Assembly: GCA_964567755.1 (NCBI GenBank)
Contig: CAZMNW010000047.1
Location: forward strand, 62,001-126,000
DNA: 64,000 nt
Source of the DNA: DASRJW01 sp964567755
Lineage (GTDB): Bacteria > Krumholzibacteriota > Krumholzibacteriia > G020349025
Direction: 5' to 3'
Of this stretch, positions 17,053-26,454 are shown in pieces; position 1 is the first letter of the stretch; each line of letters starts with the position of its first letter. The translations under genes were made by a program, and so were the position numbers. A model generated the notes under the pieces. That model was given only the letters and a program-made list of their open reading frames with translations, made no database searches and was not told the DNA's origin.

Positions 17053-17960
17053 TGATCGAGCCCCTCATGACCACGCGCGACCTCGGGCTTAAGCCTTCAT
17101 CCTGCGGCAAAGTGCGCGATCTCTTCGACCTCGGGGATCGATTGCTGCTGGTGGCCACCGATCGCATCTCCGCCTACGACGTCGTGTTCGACGATTCGAT
17201 CCCGGGGAAGGGCGTGCTGCTGACACAAATGAGTCTCGAATGGTTCCGGTTGTTGCGCGATACAATCGACAATCATCTGCTCGCGTCCGACCTCGACGCG
17301 TTCCCCAAGCCGTTCTGCGATGTCACCGCGCTGGCCGGGAGGAGCATGCTGGTCCGGAAGGCTCAGCGGGTGGATGCGGAGTGCATCGTGCGCGGCTACC
17401 TGTCGGGCAGCGGTTGGCGTGACTACCAGCGCAACCGCCAGATCTGCGGCATCACGCTGCCGCCGGGCCTGCGCGAGTCGCAACGTTTCGACAGGCCCTT
17501 GTTCACGCCGTCGACCAAGGCCGAGACGGGTCATGACCGCAACATCGATCACGCCGAGCTGGAAGCGCTCGTCGGCCGCGACACCGCGTCCGCGATCGAA
17601 CGCGCGTCGCTCGCAATCTATGCGCGGGCCGCGACGCACGCCAGCGACTGCGGCATCCTCCTTGCGGACACCAAATTCGAGTTCGGCTTCACAGACGGCA
17701 AGTTGATCCTCATCGACGAGGTCCTGTCGCCGGATTCGTCGCGTTTCTGGCCGGCCGAGGACTACGCCGCCGGCCGTGCACAGCAGAGCTTCGACAAACA
17801 GTTCTTGCGCGATTGGCTGGACGCGAGCGGCTGGGATCACTCGCCACCGCCACCGCGTCTGCCTGAAACCATCGTCCGGCGCACGCGCGAGCGCTATGTC
17901 GAGGCCCTGCGGCGATTGTTTCCCCACGCCATGGCGGAGCTGCCGGCTGGGGTGGCGTGA
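17049..17960 (+). CDS. purC: SAICAR synthetase
   Basis: This enzyme is the ATP-dependent ligase joining CAIR and aspartate to give SAICAR. The 303-residue length fits the longer bacterial/fungal form. Motifs include GKVRDLF, ATDRISAYDVVF, VECIVRGYLSGS-like (here AECIVRGYLSGSGW), FTPSTKAETGHD, LADTKFEFG and DEVLSPDSSRFW. The start is the first ATG of ATGATG after GGGAGG, overlapping the purN stop by four bases. It is followed by purH with TGATG coupling. Neither start nor end looks disturbed. Confidence 0.96.
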   Translation: MMIEPLMTTRDLGLKPSSCGKVRDLFDLGDRLLLVATDRISAYDVVFDDSIPGKGVLLTQMSLEWFRLLRDTIDNHLLASDLDAFPKPFCDVTALAGRSMLVRKAQRVDAECIVRGYLSGSGWRDYQRNRQICGITLPPGLRESQRFDRPLFTPSTKAETGHDRNIDHAELEALVGRDTASAIERASLAIYARAATHASDCGILLADTKFEFGFTDGKLILIDEVLSPDSSRFWPAEDYAAGRAQQSFDKQFLRDWLDASGWDHSPPPPRLPETIVRRTRERYVEALRRLFPHAMAELPAGVA

Positions 17961-19498
17961 TGCAACCGTTCCGCATCCGACGCGCGGTGCTCTCGGTGAC
18001 CGACAAGAGCGGCCTGGTGGAGCTCGCGCGCACGTTGGTCGCGCACGACGTGCAGCTGTTTGCTTCCGGAGGAACGGCGCAGCACCTGCAAGCGGCCGGG
18101 ATCGAAACGACAGCGGTGGAAGAGCTGACGCATCTGCCGGAGCTTCTCGACGGCAGGGTGAAGACGCTGCATCCGGGCATCCTCGCCGGAGTGCTGGCGG
18201 ACAAGAGCAAGGCTTCGCACCGCCAGGATCTCGAACGCCATGGCTGGGTGTCGATCGACTTGGTCGTGGTCAACTTCTACGCCTTCGCGAAGGCAGGCAC
18301 GGACGCAATCCCGATCGAGGCCATCGACATCGGGGGACCGACGCTGGTCCGCGCTGCCGCGAAGAACTCGGCCAGCGTCGTCGTGTTGTCGGCGCCCGAA
18401 GACTATGGCGACTTTCGCGCCGCGCTCGAGCAGGCGCGATTGGACCTCGACTTCCGCCGCGCCCTGGCGGCGCGCGCTTTCGCACGTGTCGCCGACTACG
18501 ACCGCACCATCGCCGAATGCTTCGCGGCGCGGGAGAATGCGCCAGCGGCGCCGGCGCTGCTCGGCCGTCGCTACACGATCGGCCCCGATCTGCGCTACGG
18601 CGAGAACCCCCATCAGACGGCGCAGGTGTGGTTCGAACAACCACTGTGGGGACTCGGCACATTGCGCCAGCACTCGGGGGATGCGCTGTCGTTCAACAAT
18701 TTCGTCGATGTCGATGCCGCGCTCGACCTGGTCTTCGATCTCGGCGAACGTCCGGCCTCTGCGGTGATCAAGCACAACAACCCCTGCGGCGCCGCACAGG
18801 CAGCGACGGCCGCAGAGGCTTTTGCCGCCGCTCTGGCTTCGGATCCGGTGTCCGCCTACGGCGGTGTGGTGGCCTTCGGCACCAGCGTCGACGCGCAAGC
18901 GGCCGAAGCCGTGGCAGCGCATTTTTTCGAGGCGATCGCCGCACCCGCCTATAACCCCGTGGCGCTCACGATGCTCCGCGCCAAGAAGCGCCTGCGCGTG
19001 TTGGAGGTTCCGCGCCAGAGATGGAACGAGGATGGGCAAACGACGCGCGCCCTGCATGGCGCCTTGTTGGTCCAGGATCGCGACCACGCTCTCGAGGACC
19101 TGTCGCAGCTCGAGGTCGTGACACGGGCGCAGCCGAGCGCGAGTGAGCGCGAAGACGCAGCCTTCCTCCTGGGTGTCGCCAAACACGTGCGTTCCAACGC
19201 CATCGTCGTTGGGCGCGGGCGGCGCACGCTCGGCATCGGTGCCGGTCAGATGAGCCGCGTCGATAGTTGCGAGATCGCCGTGCGCAAAGCCCGCGCGGCC
19301 GGTCACGACTTGCGCGACAGCGTCGCGGCCTCGGATGCCTTCTTCCCATTCCCCGATGGCGTCGAGCGCCTGGGCGAAGCGGGAATCAAGGTGATCGTGC
19401 AACCGGGCGGTTCGAAACGCGATGCCGACGTCATCGCCATGGCCGACCGGCTCGGACTGTGCATGCTGCTTTCTCATCGGCGGCATTTTCGGCACTGA
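17960..19498 (+). CDS. purH: Bifunctional AICAR transformylase / IMP cyclohydrolase
   Basis: This enzyme catalyses the last two steps of IMP synthesis. At 512 residues it has normal length. The N-terminal MGS-like cyclohydrolase domain shows LSVTDKSGLVELA, the ASGGTAQHL loop and DGRVKTLHP. The C-terminal transformylase domain shows RYGENPHQTAQ, VIKHNNPCGAA, SNAIVV and the terminal ADRLGLCMLLSHRRHFRH. The ATG at 17960 overlaps the purC stop (TGATG). A GTG three bases upstream is in frame but less likely. The other purine genes are elsewhere. Confidence 0.96.
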   Translation: MQPFRIRRAVLSVTDKSGLVELARTLVAHDVQLFASGGTAQHLQAAGIETTAVEELTHLPELLDGRVKTLHPGILAGVLADKSKASHRQDLERHGWVSIDLVVVNFYAFAKAGTDAIPIEAIDIGGPTLVRAAAKNSASVVVLSAPEDYGDFRAALEQARLDLDFRRALAARAFARVADYDRTIAECFAARENAPAAPALLGRRYTIGPDLRYGENPHQTAQVWFEQPLWGLGTLRQHSGDALSFNNFVDVDAALDLVFDLGERPASAVIKHNNPCGAAQAATAAEAFAAALASDPVSAYGGVVAFGTSVDAQAAEAVAAHFFEAIAAPAYNPVALTMLRAKKRLRVLEVPRQRWNEDGQTTRALHGALLVQDRDHALEDLSQLEVVTRAQPSASEREDAAFLLGVAKHVRSNAIVVGRGRRTLGIGAGQMSRVDSCEIAVRKARAAGHDLRDSVAASDAFFPFPDGVERLGEAGIKVIVQPGGSKRDADVIAMADRLGLCMLLSHRRHFRH

Positions 19499-19517
19499 GA
19501 GCCAGTTGACTTCCCCC

Positions 19518-19537
19518 GGGGTGGCACCCCTTCTTTC
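19518..19537 (+). terminator. Weak hairpin plus T-rich run after purH
   Basis: GGGG, a TGGCA loop and CCCC are followed by TTCTTTC, 20 bases past the purH stop. The stem is short (up to 6 bp with a one-base loop), so this is only a tentative intrinsic terminator. Confidence 0.35.
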
Positions 19538-19579
19538 ATAGGCGGGGGAGAGCCCTGAACGGCCCCTCCCCGGGAGGCC

Positions 19580-22123
19580 ATGCGTCCACTTCTCTTGTCG
19601 CTTTGCGCCGTCGCGGCCTTCGCAGGCCTCCTCCCGGTTGCCGCAGCCCCGTTGCACCCACGGCAGGCTATGAAAGCGTCGCTTCGGGACGGTTTTGCGG
19701 CCGATCTGCGCCAGGCCCAGGCCGCGGGTCTCGACGGGCCCGCCCCGCACCGAGGGCGACTGCCCACATCCATTCCGATCCTCCTCGTCGAGTGGAGCGC
19801 GGGTCCCCGGGTCCCCGGCCTCCCCGCGAGTGCGATCGACAGCCTGTTCTTTGGCGCCGATTCGAGCTTGCAGCGGTACTACACCCGCGCTTCGTTCGGT
19901 CGCTACCGGCCGCGGGGCGAAACCAGCGCGTGGTTGCAGATGCCGCGGCCGTTCGACTTCTATGCCGACGGCAGGCGCGGCATCGGCGGTGACTACCCAC
20001 GCAATGCGCGCGCGCTGGTCGAAGATGCCGTGCGCGCTGCCGACTCGCAGATCGATTTCTCGCGCTTCGACAACGACGGACTGGATGGGATCCCGGCGAG
20101 CGGCGACGACGATGGCATCGTCGACGGCCTCGTCGTCGTGCACGCGGGCGGCGCGGCTGAAACCAGTGGCGACGCCGGCGATCTGCTGTCGCACTGGTGG
20201 TACACCGAGCAGAGCGTCGAGACCGGCGATGGCGTGTCGGTGTGGAGCTACGCCTTGGTGGCCGCGACCTCGCCGCTCGGGGTGCGCACGCACGAGTTCG
20301 GTCACCTCTTGGGCTTGCCCGATCTCTACGATCGCAACGCGCAATCGCGCCAAGGCCCCGGCGGTCTCGGGGATTGGAGCTTGATGGGCTCGGGATCCTG
20401 GCTCGGCGACGGCGACGAACCCGCCGATCTCGACGCCCCGAGCAAGATCGAGCTCGATTTCGTCCGTGCCATCGTGCCGCGCCAAAACGCCACCGGGCTC
20501 GAGCTCGTCGCCGCGAGCGACGGCGCCCCGCCGACGATCTATCGTCTGTGGTCGCACGGTCTGCTGGAATCGCAGTACTTCGTCCTCGAGAACCGGCGTC
20601 CGACCGGCCTCGACGCGCGGCTTCCGGGTGGGGGAATGCTCGTGTATCACGTCGATCTCGCGCGGGCGACGAACGATGCGGTGCTCGGATCACGCGTGCG
20701 CCTGCTGCAAGCGGACGGCAGGGACGACCTCGGCAATTGGAGCAATGCGGGCGATGCGGGCGACGCGTGGCCCGGGAGCGGCAACCAATGTTGCCGGCTC
20801 GACGCGACCACGCAACCGAACACGCGGGCAATCGACGGGAGCGACACGCAGATCGTGATCGCCAATATTTCGGCACCTGTGGGCACGATGCGCTTCGACT
20901 TGCAGATCGAGAACCGCGCCCTGCTGCGCCTGGCGGCGCAGACCGTGCGCGAGGCGAGCGGCGACGGCGACGGGATTCCAGAAGCCGGCGAGATCGTGGA
21001 GCTCGCTGTCGAGATCGAGAACCTCGGGCTCGACGCGACCGACGTCGAGCTGGTGTGGACTGCCGAGCCAGCGGATGCGGCCGTGTGGGAAACAGCGCAC
21101 GCGACATTCCCCACCCTCGCCAAGGACACGCGTGCGGCGGCCGTCTTCCGGCTGCAGCCGGCAGCGCTCCTCGGCGATCCGGCGGCAGTGGTCTTGCGCG
21201 GCACGGCGCGGGACGCGAGCGGGGCGGAGCATGCGCTCGTCTGCCACATCGGTCTCGGGTCCGAGCGCGGTTTTCTCGCTTGTCTCGAGCCGGAGACATC
21301 GGCGATGACGCGCGATTGCGACGATCCCGATTCTCCCTGGCAGGTGGAGCTCCTGGCCGGGAATGCGACTTGGGAGTTGCAAGACAGCCCCGGCGATTTG
21401 GGGCAGGTGTATCGCAACGCGCGCGCCTCGCGTTATCCGAACGCCGCCGATGTCGCGCTGGTGTCGCCGCCGTTCAATCTCCAGTCGGGGAGCGAGCTGC
21501 ATCTCCTGCACGCGTATGCAACCGAGGATCTCGACGCCGGCTGGGCGCACGACGGCGGCCGCGTGGAGATCTCGCTCACGGGCGGCGGTTGGGAAACGCT
21601 CGAACCGCGTTCCGGCTATCCACGCCGGTTGTTCCCGGAGAGCGTGCCGCAGCTGGCGCGCGCCGGCGTCTTCGGCGGCAGCGCGCCGCGTCGCTGGGAT
21701 TCGTTCACTCTCGGATCGCGAAGCGGCAGCGCGCGCCTGCGCTTCCGCTTCGCCAGCAACGATTCGCTCGCCGGCGCGGGCTGGGAGATCGCGCGCGTCG
21801 AAGTGCGCTTGCCCGTACCGGAGCCGCTCGGCACCGAGATCCAGCTCGTGGCCGAACCAAACCCGGTGCGTTTCCCGACACGCCTGGCCTTTCGCGTGCA
21901 ATCCTCCCGCACCGAGGCCGCACGCACGACCCGCTTGCAAATCTTCGATCTGCGTGGTCGTTTGGTCCGCGCGCTCGAACATGCGGCGGTGCCGGCACAG
22001 AGCGCTCGCTTCACCTGGGATGGTACGGATCGTGCGGGCCGCGCGGTCGCGTCCGGGGTATACTGGGCACGCCTGGAGTGGGGCGAGCGGACGACGACGA
22101 CGAAGTTCCTGGTGCTGCGTTGA
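19580..22123 (+). CDS. Secreted M6-family metalloprotease with FlgD/T9SS-like C-terminal domain
   Basis: This 847-residue exported protease of the immune-inhibitor-A (M6) type has a signal peptide (about 1-22). The zinc motif THEFGHLLGLPDLYD (His238, Glu239, His242, Gly245, Asp248) is typical of M6 metallopeptidases. The central region has a CARDB-like beta-sandwich (EIVELAVEIENLG) and a jelly-roll-like part. The last 80 residues form an FlgD/T9SS-like beta-sandwich (LQIFDLRGRLVRALE, then SGVYWARLE and final KFLVLR). Such C-terminal domains act as secretion or surface-anchoring signals in FCB bacteria; the same ending recurs in the FG-GAP protein and multicopper oxidase at 59-63 kb. It probably degrades extracellular protein. 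The family call is strong; substrates are unknown. Confidence 0.88.
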   Translation: MRPLLLSLCAVAAFAGLLPVAAAPLHPRQAMKASLRDGFAADLRQAQAAGLDGPAPHRGRLPTSIPILLVEWSAGPRVPGLPASAIDSLFFGADSSLQRYYTRASFGRYRPRGETSAWLQMPRPFDFYADGRRGIGGDYPRNARALVEDAVRAADSQIDFSRFDNDGLDGIPASGDDDGIVDGLVVVHAGGAAETSGDAGDLLSHWWYTEQSVETGDGVSVWSYALVAATSPLGVRTHEFGHLLGLPDLYDRNAQSRQGPGGLGDWSLMGSGSWLGDGDEPADLDAPSKIELDFVRAIVPRQNATGLELVAASDGAPPTIYRLWSHGLLESQYFVLENRRPTGLDARLPGGGMLVYHVDLARATNDAVLGSRVRLLQADGRDDLGNWSNAGDAGDAWPGSGNQCCRLDATTQPNTRAIDGSDTQIVIANISAPVGTMRFDLQIENRALLRLAAQTVREASGDGDGIPEAGEIVELAVEIENLGLDATDVELVWTAEPADAAVWETAHATFPTLAKDTRAAAVFRLQPAALLGDPAAVVLRGTARDASGAEHALVCHIGLGSERGFLACLEPETSAMTRDCDDPDSPWQVELLAGNATWELQDSPGDLGQVYRNARASRYPNAADVALVSPPFNLQSGSELHLLHAYATEDLDAGWAHDGGRVEISLTGGGWETLEPRSGYPRRLFPESVPQLARAGVFGGSAPRRWDSFTLGSRSGSARLRFRFASNDSLAGAGWEIARVEVRLPVPEPLGTEIQLVAEPNPVRFPTRLAFRVQSSRTEAARTTRLQIFDLRGRLVRALEHAAVPAQSARFTWDGTDRAGRAVASGVYWARLEWGERTTTTKFLVLR

Positions 22124-22163
22124 AGGCGCATTGCGCCCGCAAGCGAACGAATGGAGTGTCTCG

Positions 22164-24509
22164 ATGCCTGGCCGACGCAGTCGTGTCTTGGTGAGCGCAT
22201 GCAGTCTGATGCTGCTCGACAGCGGCAGCGCGCTCACGGCCGACCCGCAGGCGCCGCCAATCGATTGGGTGAGTGTTCTCGAGTCGCAGGGTGAACTCGA
22301 TCTCGCATGGGAGCATCTGCGCGCCGCGTCCGCGGACACTCTCGGTCCCTCCTCGACATCCGCGGGTTCATTGCAGCGCAGCGTGCGTTTGCTGATGCGC
22401 CGGCGTCAGTACGCCGCCGCATGGGACACGTTGCAGCATCAAAGTCAGGCGCTCGATCCCGCGGTGCGAACCTTGCTCCATGCGGTGGTGGCACTTCGTC
22501 TCGATCAACCCTCGGCAGCGCTCGCGCACCTCGATGCCGGCGCCGCTCCCGCCGCGCTCGCCGGCTTCGCCGACGCCGAGCGCGCCGAAGCCCTGCGACG
22601 GCTCGGTCGCTGGGACGAAGCGCGCGCCGCGGCGACTGCCGCGGCGGCGACGCCGCTGCCAACGGAAATCCAACGGCGCTTGCGCGTCATCGAAGGTCAA
22701 GCCAGTCTCGCGCTCGGCGACATGGCGCGCTTGCGCGGCTTGGCGCCGCGGATGGGGGAAGATTCACGGCTCGACGATCGCACCGGCATGCTTCTCCTGC
22801 AGCTGGCGCAGAGCGCCTGGCGGGGCGGCGAGGCAGCGCAAGCGCAGAAGTGGCTTCTCGAACTGCTCGCGGCCAGGCCGGCACCGGCCGAATCCGCCTT
22901 CGTCACACTGCAGGCGGCGATCGCGCGTGGAGAGTGGATTCCGAACCCGGCCGAGATCCTGGTTCTGGCGCGCTACGAAGACCGCACCCAGCGCCCCGAA
23001 GCCGCGCGCCGACGCTTGCAGGCACGCGTGGATCTCGACGCACTGAATCGCGAAGACGAGGCGGAGATGTGGGTGACCATGGCGGAAAGTTTCCGCCGAC
23101 AGGGCCGCGCCGCCGACTGCCTGGCGCTGCTCGAAGCACACGAATCCCGCATCCGCAGCACCCAGTCGGAGCCCGAGTACCTGCGTGTGCGCGGCCGCGC
23201 CGTCCGCTCCCTCGGCGACGAGGCAGGCATCATCGCCAACTACGGCGAGCTGGCGCGGCGCTTTCCGGCCGACCCGAACGCCGACGACGCATTGTACGAA
23301 GTGGGCTGGCGCTACGAAATCATCGGGGATTTCGAGCGCGCCGCCACCACGTTCGCCGCGCTACAACAGGATTTCCCGCAGAGCCCGCTCACGGACGACG
23401 CCGCCTTTCGTGCCGCGCTGTGCGCCTTGCGCGCCGGCGACTTCGCCGTGGCGTTGCAGCGCTTCGCGGCGCTCGAGTCGCAACATCCGAGCTCGGTGCT
23501 CATCCCGCGCTCGCTGTACTGGCGCGCTTGGATCGCGGAGCGTCGCGGCGCCGTCGAGGACGCCCGCGCGCTGCGGCTGCGTCTCCAGCGCGACCATCGC
23601 GATTCGTATTACGCCGTGCTGGCGGCGAACGCCATGAGCCCCGTGGCGCCGCACGCCGATTCGGTCGCGACGTCGTTGCACACCGCCGCCGGCGAAAGGC
23701 CGCGCGCTGCCGCGGGGCTCACCATCGCCGCCAAGAATCACCGGCGCTACACCGGAGCCATCGAAACGCTGCGCCAACAAGGCTGCCCGGCGCCGCCGGC
23801 CGATTTCAGCGCCGCGACGTCGTTCTGGCGCTTCTGCCTCGACTATGGTCTGGCGGCGGAAGGGCAGTGGGAAACGCGACGGCTGGAGCAGCGCTATGCG
23901 GTCGATGCCGGGGCCCTGCTCGAGTTGCTGGCCACGAGTTACGCCAGGGGTGCGCACGAACGCTTGGTGCGCCTCTCGTTCATGCTCAGCCTGCTGCTCC
24001 CCGATGCGAAATTCGCCGACGCCATCGAGGTGCTGCGCCATCCAGCACCGCTCTCGGTCATGATCGACGCCGCGAGCGCGCGTCATGGACTGTCGCACGC
24101 GGTCGTCCTCGGTTTGATCCGGCAGGAAAGTGCATTCGACGCCCGTGCCGATTCACGCGTCGGTGCGCGCGGGCTCATGCAACTCATGCCGGCGGTCGGC
24201 AAGCGATTGGCCGCGCGGCAGGGGACTCCCGTCGCCGGACTCGATGATCTGTACGATCAGGCCATCAACGTCGAGCTCGGCTGTTTGCTTTTCGCCGAGG
24301 AGCTGCAGCGCGCACAGGATTGGCTGCCGCAAGCACTCGCCGCCTACAATGCCGGCAGCGAACCGGCAGAGAAATGGCGGCGCCGACTGCGCGCGGAAGA
24401 GCCTCCCGAGCTGTATCTCGATGTGGCGGAATACGTGGAAACCCGCAACTACTTGGATCGTGTCCTCGGCGGCGCCGCGATCTACCGCCGTGTCTATGGC
24501 CTGCAATGA
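22164..24509 (+). CDS. Slt-type soluble lytic transglycosylase with TPR repeats
   Basis: This 781-residue periplasmic protein has a signal peptide (about 1-25), a long helical TPR-like superhelix (about 30-600; clearest around YEIIGDFERAATTFAALQQ) and a C-terminal SLT domain (about 630-770). The SLT domain carries catalytic Glu in GLIRQESAFD, GLMQLMP and ALAAYNAG. The order matches Slt70, the exolytic peptidoglycan transglycosylase, although the protein is longer. ATG 22164 lies seven bases after GGAG; the frame is open far upstream but that part is antisense-like and not conserved. It heads a block of envelope genes and its last 14 bases overlap the next gene. It is a second lytic enzyme beside the LysM transglycosylase at 10-12 kb. 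Confidence 0.9.
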   Translation: MPGRRSRVLVSACSLMLLDSGSALTADPQAPPIDWVSVLESQGELDLAWEHLRAASADTLGPSSTSAGSLQRSVRLLMRRRQYAAAWDTLQHQSQALDPAVRTLLHAVVALRLDQPSAALAHLDAGAAPAALAGFADAERAEALRRLGRWDEARAAATAAAATPLPTEIQRRLRVIEGQASLALGDMARLRGLAPRMGEDSRLDDRTGMLLLQLAQSAWRGGEAAQAQKWLLELLAARPAPAESAFVTLQAAIARGEWIPNPAEILVLARYEDRTQRPEAARRRLQARVDLDALNREDEAEMWVTMAESFRRQGRAADCLALLEAHESRIRSTQSEPEYLRVRGRAVRSLGDEAGIIANYGELARRFPADPNADDALYEVGWRYEIIGDFERAATTFAALQQDFPQSPLTDDAAFRAALCALRAGDFAVALQRFAALESQHPSSVLIPRSLYWRAWIAERRGAVEDARALRLRLQRDHRDSYYAVLAANAMSPVAPHADSVATSLHTAAGERPRAAAGLTIAAKNHRRYTGAIETLRQQGCPAPPADFSAATSFWRFCLDYGLAAEGQWETRRLEQRYAVDAGALLELLATSYARGAHERLVRLSFMLSLLLPDAKFADAIEVLRHPAPLSVMIDAASARHGLSHAVVLGLIRQESAFDARADSRVGARGLMQLMPAVGKRLAARQGTPVAGLDDLYDQAINVELGCLLFAEELQRAQDWLPQALAAYNAGSEPAEKWRRRLRAEEPPELYLDVAEYVETRNYLDRVLGGAAIYRRVYGLQ

Positions 24510-25866
24510 ACGTTGCCGGCGGCGCTCGGTCGCGCTGTTGGCGGCGTTGCTGCTGCCGATCTCGACTGCGGCGGCCGAACCGCCGGCGACAACGCTCGTT
24601 TATCCACCCTGGGGACATTGCTACGGAATGCACCGCGTGACCCAGGTGCATCTCACCGTGCGCGCCGGCTTTGGCGCCAAGTTCGACGACCCCCAGGGCC
24701 TGGCCGCGGTGAAGATGAACTCCGAGGACGACACCACGACGACGAAAGACGATGACGAGCTCACCGTCTTCGGAGTCAATGCGGGCCAGAATCAGATCAT
24801 CTACAACACCTCGCTCAGCGCCATCGCTTTCTACGGCAGCGCCGGCGATGGCATCGCCGAGTTCCGCTCGCCGACGGGGATCACGGCCGATCGCAACGGC
24901 CACGTCGTCGTCGCCGACACCGGCAACGATCGGTTGCATGTGCTGCAATACCACGACGATCGGTTGCACCACGTTCGCTTCCTGCGGGTGAGCCACGACG
25001 GCAAGCGGCTCCTGCGGCCGACCGGTGTCGCCCTCGAGGCCGGCGAACTCTACGTTTGCGATCCAAATCATGCGCGCATCCTGGTCCTCGATCTGCAGGG
25101 CGCGGTGCGGCGGGTGCTCGCGCCGGCGAAGGATGGGGAGCCGCTGTTGCAGCAAGCGAGCGCCGTGGCGGCGATCCGGGCCCGCGCCGATTTCAATTTT
25201 TTCGGCGAGGATTTCATCACCGTGGTGGACTCCGGCCACGCGCGCCTGGTGCAGCTCGCGCACGATGGGCGTGTTCTCGCCGTCCGCCGGGTTCGCGAAC
25301 TCGGACCGCAAGCGCGCGAGTTCGCCTACGTCGCGATCGACTATCATGCGAACGTCTATTGCAGTGATGGTTCCGGACGGCTGCACAAGTTCGACCGCAA
25401 TCTGCGCACGTTACTTTCGATCGGGAGACCCGGGAAGGACGAGTTCATGTTCGACGAACCCCGCGGCATCGGACTGTACCGGCGCTTCGGTCAGCTCTTC
25501 GTGGCCGAACGCGCTGGCGCGCAGTATCTGTGGACCGGCGCCGACGTCTTCACGCCGTCGCTGGTCGACCTCGTGCAGGGCAATGACGGCGCCTGGAATG
25601 GCGTCGTGCGCTACTTCTTGACCGAGTACGCCCGCGTCCAGTTGGAGCTGGTGGACGCCCAAGACCGCACGGTCGTGGTGGTGCAGAAATCGCGCTGGCA
25701 GGCTGCCGGACCGGTGACGACGCCGGTGTCGTTCCGGCTGCCACCCGCACCGGGGGCGCTCCGCCTGCGCGTCGACGCGGTCCCGACCTACTCGTCGCGG
25801 ACCTATCTGCGCGTGCGGAAACACGGCCCGCCGCTCGTCTTGCGTGCGGCTGCGAGCGCGCCGTGA
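24496..25866 (+). CDS. Exported NHL-repeat beta-propeller protein
   Basis: This 456-residue protein has a Cys- and Arg-rich start followed by a signal peptide (SVALLAALLLPISTAAA). Residues about 90-360 contain NHL-type repeats, for example FRSPTGITADRNGHVVVAD followed by TGNDR, and FDEPRGIGLYRRFGQLFVAE. A C-terminal Fn3/Ig-like beta-rich tail of about 100 residues follows. NHL propellers bind protein or carbohydrate partners and have no fixed reaction. The ATG at 24496 lies inside the end of the Slt gene (14-base overlap) and its stop overlaps the next start, so the three genes are translated together. I do not recognise a named family. Confidence 0.72.
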   Translation: MACNERCRRRSVALLAALLLPISTAAAEPPATTLVYPPWGHCYGMHRVTQVHLTVRAGFGAKFDDPQGLAAVKMNSEDDTTTTKDDDELTVFGVNAGQNQIIYNTSLSAIAFYGSAGDGIAEFRSPTGITADRNGHVVVADTGNDRLHVLQYHDDRLHHVRFLRVSHDGKRLLRPTGVALEAGELYVCDPNHARILVLDLQGAVRRVLAPAKDGEPLLQQASAVAAIRARADFNFFGEDFITVVDSGHARLVQLAHDGRVLAVRRVRELGPQAREFAYVAIDYHANVYCSDGSGRLHKFDRNLRTLLSIGRPGKDEFMFDEPRGIGLYRRFGQLFVAERAGAQYLWTGADVFTPSLVDLVQGNDGAWNGVVRYFLTEYARVQLELVDAQDRTVVVVQKSRWQAAGPVTTPVSFRLPPAPGALRLRVDAVPTYSSRTYLRVRKHGPPLVLRAAASAP

Positions 25867-26441
25867 ACGACGACCGCCACCTGCATTTCGAGGCCTGGCG
25901 CAAGGCTTGGCATCTTTCGACCCTGGCTCTTCCCATCTGGATCGTGTGGGCCGACGAGCCGTGGCGCATGCGTGGCCTCGTCTTTGCATTCCTGTTCTTC
26001 TTGACGGTGGATGTGCTGCGCCTGCGCTGGCCGCCGATGCGGCAATGGTTGCACCGCAGGATCCACGGCTCGTTGCGCACCACGGAACGGGCGCGATTGA
26101 CGAGTGCGCACTACTTGACGTTCTCCGCCTGCGTTCTCGCCTGGACAATGCCGGAGCGCGTGGCGGCGACGGCGTTGGTGGTGCAGGTCGTGGGCGACGC
26201 AGCCGCGGCTCTCGTCGGTCGGCGGTATGGTCGCACGCGCATCGGGCACAAGAGTCTCGAGGGCAGTGCCGCCTTCTTCGCGACGGGAATGGCGGCCGGC
26301 TGGTTGTGTCTCGGGGCCGAGCCGCTCGCGGTGGCCGCCGCCGCGCTCGTGGCAACCGTCGTCGAGGCACTGCCGCTGCCGGTGGACGACAACTTGAGCG
26401 TGCCCTTCGTCGCGGCGCTGGTGTTGCAGGCGTGCATGTGA
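25863..26441 (+). CDS. Dolichol/phytol-kinase-like CTP-dependent membrane kinase
   Basis: This 192-residue integral membrane protein has about five or six hydrophobic segments. The conserved core of the SEC59/VTE5 (dolichol kinase, phytol kinase) and CDP-DAG-synthase-like superfamily is visible: VGDAAAALVGRRYGR, then IGHKSLEGSAAFF, then LPLPVDDNLSVPF. These enzymes phosphorylate a lipid alcohol with CTP. The bacterial substrate could be a polyprenol, phytol/farnesol-like alcohol or diacylglycerol; the sequence does not say which. GTG 25863 overlaps the upstream stop. Its place between an NHL propeller and a TPR protein, after a peptidoglycan-cleaving Slt, invites a role in recycling lipid carriers, which is inference. 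Confidence 0.8.
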   Translation: MNDDRHLHFEAWRKAWHLSTLALPIWIVWADEPWRMRGLVFAFLFFLTVDVLRLRWPPMRQWLHRRIHGSLRTTERARLTSAHYLTFSACVLAWTMPERVAATALVVQVVGDAAAALVGRRYGRTRIGHKSLEGSAAFFATGMAAGWLCLGAEPLAVAAAALVATVVEALPLPVDDNLSVPFVAALVLQACM

Positions 26442-26454
26442 TGAGTGGAGCCCC

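Noticed and set aside
17894..20650. 918-codon minus-strand open frame
   Set aside because: It lies opposite purH and the M6 protease and shows no domain; it is a shadow of their codon bias.
22059..22064. TATACT -10 box before the Slt gene
   Set aside because: It lies inside the conserved SGVYW codons of the M6 protease and has no -35 partner.
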